A stretch of DNA of 64,000 bases from Glossina fuscipes. Lineage: Eukaryota > Arthropoda > Insecta > Diptera > Glossinidae. Where the stretch lies: contig NW_023998455.1 of assembly GCF_014805625.2 (NCBI RefSeq), forward strand, positions 2,356,504 through 2,420,503, given 5' to 3'. This document shows, piece after piece, positions 1 through 12,100 of this stretch. The notes under the pieces were generated by a model. That model had not been told where the DNA came from. It saw only the letters and a program-made list of their open reading frames with translations, and did no database searches. The translations under genes were made by a program, and so were the position numbers. How positions within the stretch are numbered: the first letter of the stretch is position 1; each line of letters begins with the position of its first letter.

Positions 1-1660
1 TGAAAATAGTTACGTATATATCTAACGCGCATACACATGCACACTTAATCGTGCTTTCATCTATATATGTATATACTTAATATCGTATATGTGTGTGCGT
101 ATGTGCGTATGTGCGTGTGTGCAAGTGTTAAAAATTTTGATAACAAAGCACTCAAAAATGTAAACAGGATTAATAAAAAAAAAAAAAAAAAAAAAAAAGG
201 AAAAAGCTCTTGTATACCCTACACACATATACAAGTATTAAGCCTTCTCTGTTAAAGATAATGAAGACATCATCACCATTATCACCAACACCACTATCAG
301 CACACTTGGACAAATCACTGTATGTTCATTTACTATGGGCCATACAAGTACACAAGCGCACATATGCTCGTGTGTGCATTCATCTAGATAAATCCTAAAT
401 GTATGTTAGGCAAGCAGCAACAGCAGAATTTTTGCTTTCCGTCTGCTTTCGAGGAAAAGTTTATGTTTATAGAGTTTATAAAAATCAGTTGTGTACATGA
501 CGTGAGTATTAATTGTTGTGTTACTTTCGTTATTGTACTGTTATTATTCTAATCAACGGTTTTATATATATTCGGTGTTTTTTACTATAAGACGGTATAA
601 TATATATATATAAATATACATATATATATATATATACATATATATAGCTTTTCGCTTAAGAGTAGTTGACAAAAGAAAAGAAAAAAAAAAAAAAGAAAAA
701 AGAACTCCAAATATTCGATTCGTGAAAAAAGGATACATTTTTTTTTTCTTTTTGTTTTTTAACTAAGCAACTTTTCGTTTCATTCGTTATAAAATTATAA
801 AGATTTGCTCTAAAGACTGTCTAATAAATAAAAACAACAACAAAAATTCTTATAAGAAAATTTGTTTTTTTTTTTTTTTTTGTTTAGTGTTTGATAAGCG
901 CTTCACCTTCAAAACGCCTAAAAAAAAATGGCTAAAAATAAATGGAAACATTGTGGTAAAACTAGTTCTAATGTGGAAAATTAAAATAGACACGCAAACC
1001 GTTTGCTTCTTTCTTTTTTTTTTTTCTCCCAAAAATGAGAAGAGGAAGTGAAAGAATATTTGCTTCATTGAATAAATGGGAGAAATTTTAATAAGTGATA
1101 AAAGAAAAAGAAAAAAAAAACACGCACATGAGGAAAAAAAGAAAATTCCTTCGCGTATACCCTTTCAACAGAATTCTTTTTCTCTTTCAATCAAAATCAC
1201 ATACACCCACATATATACACGAACGGAAACAAACACGCACACTTTATTCATTTCCATTAACACATACTCTGTTCACTGCTTTTTTTTTTTGCCATAATTT
1301 GCAGTAAAAAAAGATAGCAAAACTCTTGTTATATATCTAAGGATTGCAAAAATTTTTAAAGGAAATATTTTCGTATATTATATATAAAAAGAGAGAGAAA
1401 AATTTGTTTGAAAGAAATCCCATTAATCTATCATCAAACGCAATTTAAATGAAAATCGCTTAATGATTCGTTCCGTATTTGTGCCAAATTTTTATCGTAA
1501 GTAGATCATTGGTTAGTGTTAGTTTGAAGCTTTTATACTTAACTTTTGACATGTACTACGATCAGCATCCTATAAGTTGTGTCCTCGTCCTGTTATTTCG
1601 AACATTAACATGAAAGATATTCTCTTTTAAACGATTTGATGCCATTTTCAGTAGGGGGAG
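1..1660. other. AT-rich stretch, no gene seen
   Basis: This stretch holds homopolymer and simple repeats: a poly-A run at 175-198, a (TA)-rich block around 598-645, A-rich blocks around 670-695 and T-rich blocks around 860-880. Short reading frames here are low-complexity and do not look like exons. Composition resembles fly untranslated or intron sequence, but no splice-bounded coding segment was found. Confidence 0.5.
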
Positions 1661-1664
1661 AAAA

Positions 1665-2369
1665 ATGATTTCTTTAAATTATTTCTGCAAATGTTGACCT
1701 ATTAGATAGATAGGTTTAGTTGTCATAACCTAAATGATGTCTATCACTTATTCTCATTATCGGACTCTTTAAAGTCCATTAAAGCAACTTTGCTTAATGC
1801 GCGTAATTTACCTATGTCTTATGTACTTAAACTAGCTCATAACCTTAAAAAGTCACGATGAGTCGAAAAATTAGTTGTTGTTAACTATTATCGGAGGGCT
1901 CTTTTGCAATTTGGTCCTGTACCGGTTGTGGGTGTGGCTCTATGCTAGTTTTGTACATGATTTTTTTGTTTTTTTTCCGTCTTATTTGTTTTCTTATACA
2001 TATACTAAGTTTAAGTAATAATTAATTTAAGATTTACTTTAAGAGTCAATTGAATTCGATTGTCAATTTGTTTTAGTTGAGTTTAGTTGAGTTGTATAAG
2101 TAGAATAAATAAATAAATATATAAATAACACATGCTCCCCAATGACTTTTTTTACACGGTTTCATTTCATTTAATACGGTTAGCAAAGAGATTTCTTTAC
2201 AATTATTTCCTCAAACATGGACTTATTAGGTAGATAAATTTAGTTGTCCTAAAACATGTACCGCGATGATTTTTTTTACACGGTCTGATTTTTTTTAATA
2301 TGGTTAGCAAACACAATTTTTCCACAAACATGGACTCATTAGGTAGATAAGTTTAGTTGTCTTAACATA
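1665..2369 (+). repeat. Degenerate direct repeats, period about 110-125 bp
   Basis: Two adjacent units start at 2131 and 2255. Both contain a 'tacacggt' block, a 'ggttagcaaa' block, 'aaacatggact' and 'ttaggtagata' followed by 'tttagttgtc'. A third partial unit lies at about 1665-1735 with the 'gatagataggtttagttgtc' end. The units differ by many substitutions, so the array is old. No protein is encoded. Confidence 0.6.
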
Positions 2370-2419
2370 TGCTTATACTTCGGTAGAAACACTTTGTATA
2401 CATAAATCACATGCGCTAT

Positions 2420-2790
2420 GTAGGAATCTTTTGGGAAGAATAGCGCTGAGACAGTTTGGTGGAGGCAGCGTGGAAGGCCTGACTGCTGGATGAGGCCTTT
2501 CGGTGATTACTCATCGTGATTGCAGTTAACCACTATTGGTGTGGCGTTAACTAATTAGAGGGGAACCTCACTCTGTCCAGAGAGAATGGTTTGGGCCGTA
2601 CGCAAACTTTCATATTTGTTGGTCAAGTCCGACTTTGGTATATGCCCTCTCACCTGCACAATGGTCTTGAAAGCTACGAGGCGCCGGCAATTGTTCTTTA
2701 ATTGCCCGATAGGCCTATGAGTTTTGTCTAATTAAATTTCCAAGAGACTCTCTTCACGAGTGGATATATGAAAAGCAACGAAGCGCCATC
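2420..2790 (+). repeat. GC-richer dispersed repeat, family 2, copy 1
   Basis: This block is less AT-rich than its surroundings. It can be aligned by eye with 37905-38170: both contain a 'gtgattac' / 'attgc' block, a 'taat(t/c)agagg' block, an 'aaactt(t/c)catat' block, and near the end 'aggcctatgag' or 'aagcctatgag' followed by 'gcctaatta'-like sequence. It is probably a SINE or an untranslated LINE segment. No reading frame supports a protein. Confidence 0.5.
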
Positions 2791-3632
2791 TTAAGCCTAT
2801 TTTGTAACGATCATCGTCTTAAAAAGAATCTATGGCATAGTAAAGTGATTTTTAACTGACTTATTTAAAAAAAATATTAAATAAATGTAGCTTGTAAGTT
2901 GATTCTAAATTTTAGATGTGTTCATCGACTGATTGTAAGCATTTTTAAGGTTAAGTTGTAATTTTCAAGCTACGAAGAGCTTATGTATAAATTTCAGCTT
3001 TGTATAGACAATTTTGCAGGTGTGACATGTACAATAATTGAAGAAGGACATATGGACAGACAAATGGATAAGACAGATATAGCACAATTGCAGTTGTTTT
3101 TTAAATATATTTTGCATCATTTACTTCACTTGTTATCTTTCTTTGAGCAAGTGCTATGAAGATGCAAAGATTACCATGATTGGAAAGAGGAAGAGGCGTG
3201 TATTAAGATTATTATTGAAAGATATGAGCTACAATGGTATAAATCTAGAAATATTCCTTTTGAAGCGTATAATTTTCGCTCGTTTCTTTTGAGGTTATAT
3301 TCCAATATTTGTTTGGATATTTGTTTAAATTTGACATATTTTTGAAATTATCATTTATGAAAGATGTATCGTTGAGCGGCTTGACTTGACTCGTTTTGGT
3401 TAAATAGCGAAACAAAAACTGTTGGGAATAGGGTTTTTGAAAACCAAGATTCAATGAGTAATACTCCTGAATAAAAATTCTCTTAATCCTGCTGACTGCG
3501 AACTTTATATAAATTATGAATGATATAAGATTTCTAACGAAAATTGCTTCTAGAGGTCAGCAATACGCCCGTACACGTTTAGACGATCTATTGTACCAGT
3601 TTCTTCAGTTTTAAAATATTTTTTATTTTACA
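2791..3632. other. No gene seen; weak repeat relic
   Basis: Around 3045-3075 there is a 'ggacagacaaatgg' tract like the (GTCY)n part of the dispersed family found elsewhere in the window. The rest is unremarkable AT-rich sequence with no supportable exon. Confidence 0.4.
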
Positions 3633-3780
3633 GCTGACGCTTAGCCGAGCGGGTAAGAGTCACGATTACCAAGACGGTGTTTATGTGCCCAAATCTCAGT
3701 GTAGTTTGATTCATAAGAGTCATTCGTTCCTATAACGAGTACACTCGTTCGGTAAAGGGACAACACTTATTCAGTGAGCC
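3633..3780 (+). mobile_element. tRNA-headed SINE-like copy S1
   Basis: The segment begins with a pol III A-box-like sequence, 'tagccgagcgggtaag', followed by 'agtcacgattaccaagacgg'. This is the same order as the head of the clearer copies at 44022, 46616 and 49062. The body is diverged and the 3' end is not defined. It is not a functional tRNA gene: no acceptor stem pairs, and the B box is weak. Confidence 0.5.
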
Positions 3781-3852
3781 TAAACCTCCTCCTAAGCTTC
3801 GGCTATTCCTTTCCTCCCCGCCTTTCTTCACATCTTATTGACCATCGCGACG

Positions 3853-3930
3853 TTTATGCAAGTGCGCCGTTTCTGAATTGTATTTTGATCATAATTTATG
3901 CAAGTGCGCCGTTTCCTGATTGTATTTTGC
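3853..3930 (+). repeat. 42-bp tandem duplication
   Basis: Two units share 'tttatgcaagtgcgccgttt' and then 'tgaattgtatttt' or 'tgattgtatttt'. They start at 3853 and 3895. They explain part of a short reading frame in this area, which I reject as coding. Confidence 0.7.
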
Positions 3931-4957
3931 TTAAATTACCTCACATCCTATTCACTCTAAGCTTAAGCAGAAAGTGTTGATTACCTAAATGAGTTCGAAC
4001 GGCCATTATCAAAGCATTTGGAAAATTTATTTGCAATAGCGGAAGGCTTAGGTTATATTTATAACAAATCTAAACGTGAACAAGTGCGAGATTCTTTAAA
4101 GTGCGAAAATATAATTCGTTTAAGATGAACCTACAAGACAATCTCCTAATATATCCTAATATATTGAAATTGCTGAGTGTTTTGTTCTCCAGTAGCCGTG
4201 ACAGTTGATCAATTGATTCAGTTTTTATAGCAAGTAAATTATTCGCGACGAGCAATATGTATACCGTTAGTTAAAAAGCGATATTTTTCAAAAAAAAAAT
4301 ATAAAAATCACTAAATTTCTTTTTAAAAAAGCTAAATTGACAACAGGTCGTAAAACCAACTGTAACCGTCCTGTCTGCCAAAATTATATACATTTTCTCT
4401 TACTCTCTTTAGCGATGCTGCTGCTGTTATGGTCTGCAAAATCGTAGATAATGATAATGATATAGATAATGACTACGGTATCAATAATATAATGTAATGG
4501 AGAAAACAAAATTAACAGTTAAACATTCGTTAACACTTTGGCACATACATACATACACGCTTTTTCATAGAAAAATGTTAATAGAATTCATGCGAAAAAA
4601 AAGCGAAAATTTCAATTAGGAAAAAGAAACGAAGCAAAATTAATGAAAATCCCATGCGTCCGTCAACTACAACAACAACAACAAGAATAATAAAAATAAC
4701 AACAACAAGAAGAACCACAAATAAAAACAAGACCCTGGTTCCATCACATAAATTGGAAAAAAGAGAGTGAGTACCGATTACTTGTATTTGTTGATTTAAA
4801 TTAAAATTAAATTTCATCTAAAAATTTAACTTAAGAATACAATAACAACTAACAAATTCATAAAAGTCATCTGAAACTTTAAAATATTTAAGCCATTAGC
4901 ACACTATGCACCTATCTGGACGTTCAGGTTTCCCTTTGCTTTTTGGTTAGAATAATA
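3931..4957. other. AT-rich stretch, no gene seen
   Basis: There is a CAA/AAC-rich block near 4670-4730, A-rich runs, and no exon-like reading frame. Confidence 0.45.
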
Positions 4958-6130
4958 TTCGTTAGTCTTTACATGCGTCCCAGTTTATGTTCGGCCATCT
5001 TTCCGCATTTCTTCTATATGTCCGTTGACCCTTGTGTCCATCCGTACTTTTATCCATTTTGATTTGTGTGAATACGTCAAGATACACTTGTTATCCTTGC
5101 GGCCGTCAAAGTTTGTCTTTGTCAGTCCTTCCTTCGACAACTCTTTATGTCAGTTAGTCATTACATTCGTCAATTATTTTCTTCCGTCGTTGTCTTCAGA
5201 TATTGTTTCTTTCGTCCGTCGCTGTTTTCGTCCATCTAATTAATCGCCCGTCTTTCTACCCATCCATCTTTCTACTCCTCCGCCTTTGTACTCGTCCATC
5301 TTTCTACTTGTTCACTTTTCAAGTTATTTGTCCTTCTACTTGTCCATCTTTATACTCGCGCGCCTTTCTACTCGTCCATCCTGCTTCTCGTCCATCTCTC
5401 TACTTGTCCAGCTTTCAACTTGTTTGTCTTTCTATTCGTCCATCTTTCTACTCGTTCATCTTTTTATTTGTCCATCTTCCTACTTGTCTGCAATTTTACT
5501 CGTCCACTTTTATACTCACACGTCCTTCGACTCGTCCGCCTTTGTACTCGTATGTCTTTTACTTATTTATCTTTCTACTCGTTTATCTTTCCGCTCGTCC
5601 ATCTTTCTACTACTCCATTTTATTTTGGTTTTTCCTTCTATTCGTTAGTCGTTATTTTTGCTAGCCATTACTTCCGTTAGTTGTTATTTTTATTAGGCGT
5701 TATTTTCGCTGCTCGTTGGTCGTTCGGTCGTTAATTCAGCCGTTATTTTCGTTAGTTGTCGTTTCCATTCGTCGTTATTTTCGTTAGCCGTTATTCCGTT
5801 ACCTCGGTTAATACCGTTGTCTTCGTCAGATCTTATTTTTGTTAGTCGGCATTTTCGTCCTTCGCTACTTTCGACCATTCTACTTTTGCATACTTGGTAT
5901 TTATGTGTCAACGCTATATGCGTCTATTCCTCTCTTTGTTAGTCTTTATATTTTTCCGTCGTTATACATGTCCGTCATTACTTTCGTCCTCTTTTCTGTC
6001 CGTTAATTGTTGTTTTCGTCATGCGTTATTTTTGTCAGTCGCTGCATTCATTAGTCGTTACTTTCGTCATTTGCGTTACTAACATTAGTTCTTATTTGTG
6101 TTCGTCTCTTTTTCCCATCATTCTTTGTTT
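4958..6130 (+). repeat. Degenerate 16-bp pyrimidine-rich minisatellite
   Basis: The block reads as consecutive units of almost exactly 16 bp. From about 5285 to 5610 the unit is close to 'tactcgtccatctttc', with some twenty units in register. From about 5643 to 6130 it shifts to a unit close to 'gttagtcgttattttc'. The earlier part (4958-5280) is more broken. The + strand is strongly pyrimidine-biased, so stop codons are rare and several frames stay open together. Those frames are an artefact of composition. Confidence 0.8.
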
Positions 6131-6281
6131 TCAATCCTTTGAATTTTATTTCAGCACTTTACCTCGCTCTTAAAATGTAATTACTTTCGACTGTCATCAT
6201 TTACACGAGCTATAGGATGACTTGATAGGCTGCGGATTAACAAAGTTATGCGACTTTAAAGTCAACGATTGGAAAACATAT

Positions 6282-6313
6282 ACTTGTCTATATATATATA
6301 TATATAGACAAGT
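6282..6313. repeat. (TA)n palindrome
   Basis: The sequence 'acttgtc', then a TA run, then 'gacaagt' forms a perfect hairpin. It abuts the left arm of the larger inverted repeat that follows. Confidence 0.8.
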
Positions 6314-6659
6314 GTTAACTTTGACATCAAGTAAGGAGAAATCAAAAGTTAAGCGCTGCGAAAATCTACAAATGTTGGAAAACATTTACGTCAACCTCCA
6401 TATATATATATATACATAGGGAGGTTGACGTAAATGTTTTCCAACATTTGTAGATTTTCGCAGCGCNNNNNNNNNNNNNNNNNNNNNNNNNNNNNNNNNN
6501 NNNNNNNNNNNNNNNNNNNNNNNNNNNNNNNNNNNNNNNNNNNNNNNNNNNNNNNNNNNNNNNNNNGGAGGTTGACGTAAATGTTTTCCAACATTTGTAG
6601 ATTTTCGCAGCGCTTAACTTTTGATTTCTCCTTACTTGATGTCAAAGTTAACACTTGTC
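6307..6659. repeat. Inverted repeat of 93-bp arms around an assembly gap
   Basis: The left arm 6307-6399 is the exact reverse complement of 6567-6659, as read by eye. A second, truncated right arm, 6420-6466, pairs with 6353-6399 and runs into the gap. The spacer between the first two arms is TA-rich (6400-6419). Either this is a real hairpin-forming element or it is a misassembly at the gap edge. Confidence 0.8.
6467..6566. other. Assembly gap of 100 N
   Basis: Exactly 100 N are present, which is the conventional placeholder for a gap of unknown size. The gap sits inside an inverted repeat, a likely cause of the assembly break. Confidence 0.95.
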
Positions 6660-6660
6660 T

Positions 6661-8229
6661 TGCCTTCATGTTGGCCATCATAACAAGCATTGCGAATTGC
6701 GTACGAACAACCCGAAGATGAAGAGCTTTCATTATTACTTTAACATATTACACAAAAATAGATTGAAGATAAATTAAACGAATTAATAAGGATATAGTGG
6801 ACTACGGTAGACTACTAAGCACTCTTCAAGTTAAGAGAATGGAATTGTATACTATGTGGAAGTAAATCGCTCGAGTGCACTTGTGCCCTCAGATAGTGCT
6901 GCTCTCAATGCTCGGAAGAAGATAACTTTTACATCCAAAATACGTAAAAATTTTGGTAAAAGACTCGTCCAGACTTTGATCAGAGTTAAAAAAAAGGCCA
7001 ATGATATATGAAGTAAACATTAATTGGGTCCAATTCTTCGTTGTGAGATATACATCTCGAAAAAATGTCTCCACTTGTGAGGTTATTACCAAACGAACGA
7101 CAAGTGATCTATTGAAAGTTGTGTTCATCGGAAGGATTACTGTATGCTCGGGGTAGTATGACATTCCTTCCTGGTTACCATTGTATACATTCCATACTGA
7201 CAACTCACGATGTCATGACTTTTGACCTATGACGCTCATTGTTTGTCGCATTTGGATCAATAACCGTTGGTAACATGGCTTAGTGACGGTTTCATTTGAT
7301 TGGAATAAACCATTTAAAACACCAAGCTCGTTTGACCCACCCTAATGGGACCGATATAGATCCTCGTCGTCTATGCATATCGCATGGTTCGAATAATCCA
7401 TATTTTAGTTATTTGGGCTTTGGCGGTGGTAGCGCATCCATTATTCATGACCTTTAAGGATTTAACGGAATTGTCTTAAACTTAAATTGTTAGTTAGGTT
7501 GAATAAGAATAAAAGACGGACAGACGGACAGACATACATAGAGAGAATCAGAAAATGTAAACTTACGCGCAAATGACTTCTTTTTTGTTGCAGAACCACA
7601 TCTATGCAAAACTTCAAGCAATTAGGTTATGTACGCTTTAATATGATAACTTATACGGCTTCTTAACTTAAAGACAGGACTTTCAAAGGAAAAATTGACT
7701 GGTTCATTTTACATCTTGCATGGATCGAACCAATTTGTACTCTCGATGCTTTATTTCCGAATTTCGTTGATTTTCCTATTTTAACAAGTATTACTATTGC
7801 GAAGGGCTTTGCTTCGATCAAGGTACGGCCTGGAGACCTTTCCACAAGAAACTAACTGTTGGTTTTTTTATTTTTATTCCGAGATCCATTTAATACACAG
7901 GACTTTGCTATTCATCGAACTATGTACTACCTACGTTGGAGTCTAATTCAAAGAAATTCTTCTTAAACACATGCTTAACTGCTACTAGGATATATAGAAA
8001 GAAAGCTGTACAAGAGATAGACTAATGTTAATTCCTTTGTCATACGGCACAAAAGATTTATTAAGTACTTGTTCTACGAGCAACTTGTGAGTTTTCTATA
8101 TATTCAACAATCTCCGCGTTGTGCCTTGATGTTACCGGTGTCGACAGTGGAAGAAGGCTTCGCGGCACGTCTGATGCCTAACGAATCATGTATGTTTTAT
8201 ACGTGTAAAGCGGTGAGAATTAACAAGTG
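6661..8229. other. No gene seen
   Basis: Reading frames on the - strand at 6889-7203 and 7663-7845 have no recognisable domain and no convincing splice context. A 'gacggacagacggacagac' tract at 7517-7535 and the flanking text suggest decayed copies of the dispersed (GTCY)n family. Confidence 0.4.
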
Positions 8230-8412
8230 GTTAAGAAAAAGATAGCGAGTTGCTGCAACCTAGTGAATATGTGGCCAGTAAGTGTTACGTCCTTACTCAT
8301 GGAGCATTCATTATAGCCACGACCAAGTAAAGATACCAAACCGCATACTAATTTGATCCAACGAATATCGGCTTGCTAGTCACGGCTCTTATCTGTTCGA
8401 CTATACGGCCGT
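8230..8412 (-). mobile_element. tRNA-headed SINE-like copy S8, reversed
   Basis: Read on the - strand from about 8412, the head is 'tatagtcgaacagataag' then 'agccgtgactagcaagccg', matching the A-box and anticodon-arm region of the + copies. Further on it has 'gctataatgaatgctc' and 'tggccacat', which match the 'gtagctatagtgagcgct' and 'cggccactcc' body segments of the copy at 37402. Confidence 0.55.
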
Positions 8413-8519
8413 TCAGCACAGAAAGCTTGGTCAAGAAGGCCTGAGGTCATCTTCATACTTTGGTTTTCGTGTTCGTGCTCCCGCCGAATATAGCTTTCTT
8501 ACTTGTTTCTAACTTTTAT

Positions 8520-9045
8520 GCCTTTTATGCATTCAAGAAGTAGACATACCTGATCCAAATTCGGTAAGATTAATTTTTATATCAAGCTGTTGTTATGAAA
8601 GAATTTTCATCCGGAAGTATTTGAAAATTAGGCCATTTCATCATATAAAGATTCAGTTTCCGTGGGAATGGTTATAAGGCAAGGCTTCAAGAAATTGCCA
8701 CATCGGATCCAAAGTTTTCGTACCAGTTTAGAATGCTGGAATGCTATTACTAAACGATTTTAGTCGAGAAATTCTGACAATTAAATTACCAAAATAAAGC
8801 ATTATATGATATATGGTTGTAAGAGAGGACCGATGCGAACTATATTTCAATAGCGTTGGTCAGTGTAGCATATTTTATCAAAATATTGCGAAAATTTGCA
8901 ATCAATACAAAAACAATGCACAGATTTCTTAAGGACAGGCAGAATAAAAGAAGGGTCTACCCCAAGTTTCCTTGTGGCCTTGAAATCGTGCGCAAAAACT
9001 TAATATACTCCATAGCACAAGTGGTGTAAGGTGGGGATGATAAAC
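8520..9045 (+). mobile_element. Long relic of dispersed mini-me-like repeat
   Basis: The first part (8530-8760) aligns by eye with 41615-41820: 'gatccaaattcgg', 'aaagattcagtt', 'aattgcc', 'gatccaa' and 'actattact' occur in the same order. The end has 'aacttaatatact', then 'acaagtggtgtaagg', matching other copies. It is non-coding and decayed. Confidence 0.6.
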
Positions 9046-10293
9046 AGTAGGCTGTACATACAGTTGAATTTTATATAAATTCTTCAATTTCAATAAAATG
9101 AAACAAAATGGAAAATTTGCTCAGCGATTTTAGTGGACATGTTTTTTGGTTTTCCCCTCTTAGGTCTCTGACATTCATTGCAAATAAATCTGCAGAAATA
9201 CATTTACGGCTGAGGTAAATTTACAAAATTATATTAACCGTTCTTTTTGTGTATTCGATATCGCCAGTAGCGCATAATAAAGAGCTGGCGATGTTGATAA
9301 TGATTGATTGGTGGTCCATGAAAAGAGACACCATACACACCATACACAGGCTAGGTAATGCGTGTTCACATATAAAATGAAAATGTTTTTATGCCGCTAC
9401 ATAGCTTGCAGAGTTAACTAAGACATAAGACTTGGTCGTTCCTGGTCCTACTGCGAGCAGTAGTTCAAGTGAAGTAAAGTCAGCTATTGTCGCTGTTCCC
9501 AATATGGATGATAGCTGAACAAGGACCCGAAGGTTTGCCTCGGTCGATGCAACTGTTACATTGCTCTAAAGCGTCGTTTGGGGCCATATCTATAAGTTGA
9601 CTTGAGAAATGATACCAATCGATCAATTAACCTTTAGACTAACAATTAAGAATGTTTTTATTTCCATTTTTTTTAATTTATATTTTCATACATTAGTTTG
9701 GATTGGTATGGACGGGTATTAAAGATTCGCATACAAAGCACTATAAATAATTTGCGTATTTTGTTATTGTTGGACTTCTTTAAATAGAATTAACGCAATG
9801 CATAATAAAAAGAGTCCAACCAGTATGGCATTAAGAGCATTGAACAAACAAAATGCGAACTTAAACTTGCAGTGTGGTATTAACCAAAGTGAAAGAAAAA
9901 ATATCCTTTAAAAAATGAAAAAAGTAAATACATATATATATATACATACATATATATACATATATTACATAAATAAACACACTTACAAGCATATGTGTAT
10001 ATATATATATATATTTATGTATATATACATATGTATATATGTATATGCTTGTATGTGTGTTTATTTATGTTTATATATATGTATATATACACATATGTAT
10101 ATATGTATGCTCATATACGACACGGTTTCCTATAAGCAGAAAAACCAGCAGTCAATTTGACGCCACTGCCATATAATGATATCCTTTCACACATATAAAC
10201 ATCAAACAATTGCAACAAAAAGAAAAAGAAAAAAAGCAAATAATAAAAGAAAAAAAAAAAGAAGAAAGACATGATATGTGTTTTAAAAATTTG

Positions 10294-10325
<32 letters not shown>

Positions 10326-10599
10326 CGTGAGTAAGATACTAAACAAACACTTTATATGTATGCCTGCACTTAGCTTTAAATCCATGTCCTGATAAATATA
10401 AAAAAAAAGTTATTTTTTTTTCGTATTAGTTTAATGTTTGTGAAAAGTAAATGTTTATTTTAATTTAACAGAAAATAAAAAAAAATCATTTAAATATCTT
10501 TGCATACAATTGCATGCTTATAGACTTTGATGACAGCTATGTACATAATGTACACACCCTATGACATACTTACCATTGTGGCAAATTAATTAATAAAAA
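9046..10599. other. AT-rich stretch with TA/CA microsatellites, no gene
   Basis: A TA/ATAC-rich microsatellite block lies at about 9932-10112, A-rich sequence at 10213-10265, and a poly-T run at about 10296-10325. The short reading frames over these blocks consist of low-complexity residues and are rejected. Confidence 0.5.
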
Positions 10600-10950
10600 T
10601 AAATGACGCGGCACATCCCTAAGTACCCCACATCACCTCGTTTAATACAGTTATTCATATAATGATTTTGTCAAAATAAGGTTTTTTAGGCGCAGTGATC
10701 GAAAGTGTGCTCCCATCCCAAATATTTTCCGTGTCATACCTTCTTAAGCCAGCGTAGGTCAATGTACCGAATTTTCTCATAATATCTCATAAATTGTGTC
10801 CTTTAGGTGAACCTAAGCGAGCGACAGATGGACAGACAAGTTTAGATCGATTCACATCAAAAGTGAGTCTATCTCAAGTCTTTCTGGGTATTGCATGCAT
10901 TCACGCAAACATAATAGACCCTTGTACCACAAGTGGTGGCTTTTATAAAA
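10600..10950 (+). mobile_element. Copy of dispersed mini-me-like repeat
   Basis: It carries the ordered landmarks of the family: 'acagttattcatataatga', then 'caaaataagg', then 'gacagatggacagacaag', then 'agtctttctgggtattgcat', and finally 'cttgtaccacaagtggtgg'. The same order is seen at 13262-13660 and 22660-22995. Confidence 0.7.
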
Positions 10951-11860
10951 AAAACTCGTATTTTTTGCTTTAGTAACGATCTCTCAAAATCGGTTCAAGT
11001 GTTTTTTTTTTTTTTTAATACTTTGTTTAAATAAATTTTAGTTAACCCTTCCGCTACCACAGTCTTCGGAAGAAAGCTTTCACAAAAATGTTATATATAT
11101 GCGACGACGAGCTACGGTACGGAAGCCCTGGCCTGCATATATGTGGCGGTTGCTAGCAAAAGGATTAGAATAGGGTTACGCCAACAACAAAATGACGTCA
11201 TTCATTGTATCCAAAATGTTTGTGCAAAAGCTGCAATAGATTGAAGAAGATCGTCTGTTTATTATTCATTCGCATAGTTTGCTCGGTAGTGCTAAAGCTT
11301 ATAGCGAAGTGTAGGCAAAAGTACAGTTGAGTTCAGTTGGTAATAATCAAGTAAATTTTGCTCGGCAGTTGTACGCCAGCACATAAATCGTAAAAGTTGA
11401 AACTGACGCTTCAAAGTAATGAGCGCGTCCCTCACTCATTTGCGTGCTGGCGATCACTTGGATATCAAATTTTCGAAAATATTTTCTCCGGATCGAAAGC
11501 TATGGACGAAAATATAAAATAATCGTCAATGTTTTCTCGAGGTTGTCTCGGCCTCCTATCTATTGTGGGCTTGCTGCTTGTATGCGGGTAGATCTCCATC
11601 AATTTTGAAACACTTTTTAATCGACCAGGAAATGCTTTCGCTAAATTTCACTTTCTTATTTGCATTTCTGCGACTGAGGTATTTTAGCAAAGATAAGGGT
11701 CTTCTCATACAAATTAAAGTCAGGGAAAAATTTTGGGACTTTACGTGTCTTATAATCATGTTTTTGAATGCGCAAAAATTAAGAAAGGTCCAAATGATCG
11801 AATTGGGCGTTCCAGTGTTAAAAGAAAAAAACAATATTTCAGATGTTGCAAGCTTGCATA
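10951..11860. other. No gene; repeat relic at 11600-11690
   Basis: The segment around 11615-11680 (with 'atcgaccaggaaatgctt' and 'tgcatttctgcgactg') resembles the reverse strand of 60430-60500. The shared short peptide seen in both translations is therefore a repeat, not a conserved protein domain. The remaining bases show no exon-like frame. Confidence 0.45.
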
Positions 11861-12100
11861 CCTGGTAAACTTGCCGACAGGTAAACCCCCGACTAGGTTA
11901 GCCCGCCTGTCATTAGGCAAATGCACAAACAAGCAACCAAGTAAACATATAAACGTGTAAACCTGTCACCGGGTAAACCCGCCACTAGGTAAACCCACAA
12001 CTAGGTAACTCTGCCATCAGGTAAACCTGCAATCAAGTAAACCCGCAACGAGATGAATCTACCACAAGATACACTTGTCACAAGGCAAACCTGCTACCAT
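11861..12100 (+). repeat. 16-bp minisatellite, about 15 units
   Basis: Units close to 'ggtaaacccgccacta' follow one another at 16-bp spacing from about 11861. The best part (11971-12098) shows eight consecutive units in exact register. Variation between units is substitutional, with a few irregular lengths in the left half. No relation in sequence to the pyrimidine-rich 16-bp arrays is obvious. Confidence 0.85.

Noticed and set aside
5203..5664. A 153-codon + frame and overlapping frames of 120 and 86 codons
   Set aside because: They are translations of the 16-bp minisatellite in different frames.
6391..6732. A - strand frame of 113 codons across the N gap
   Set aside because: It runs through 100 N and through inverted-repeat arms.
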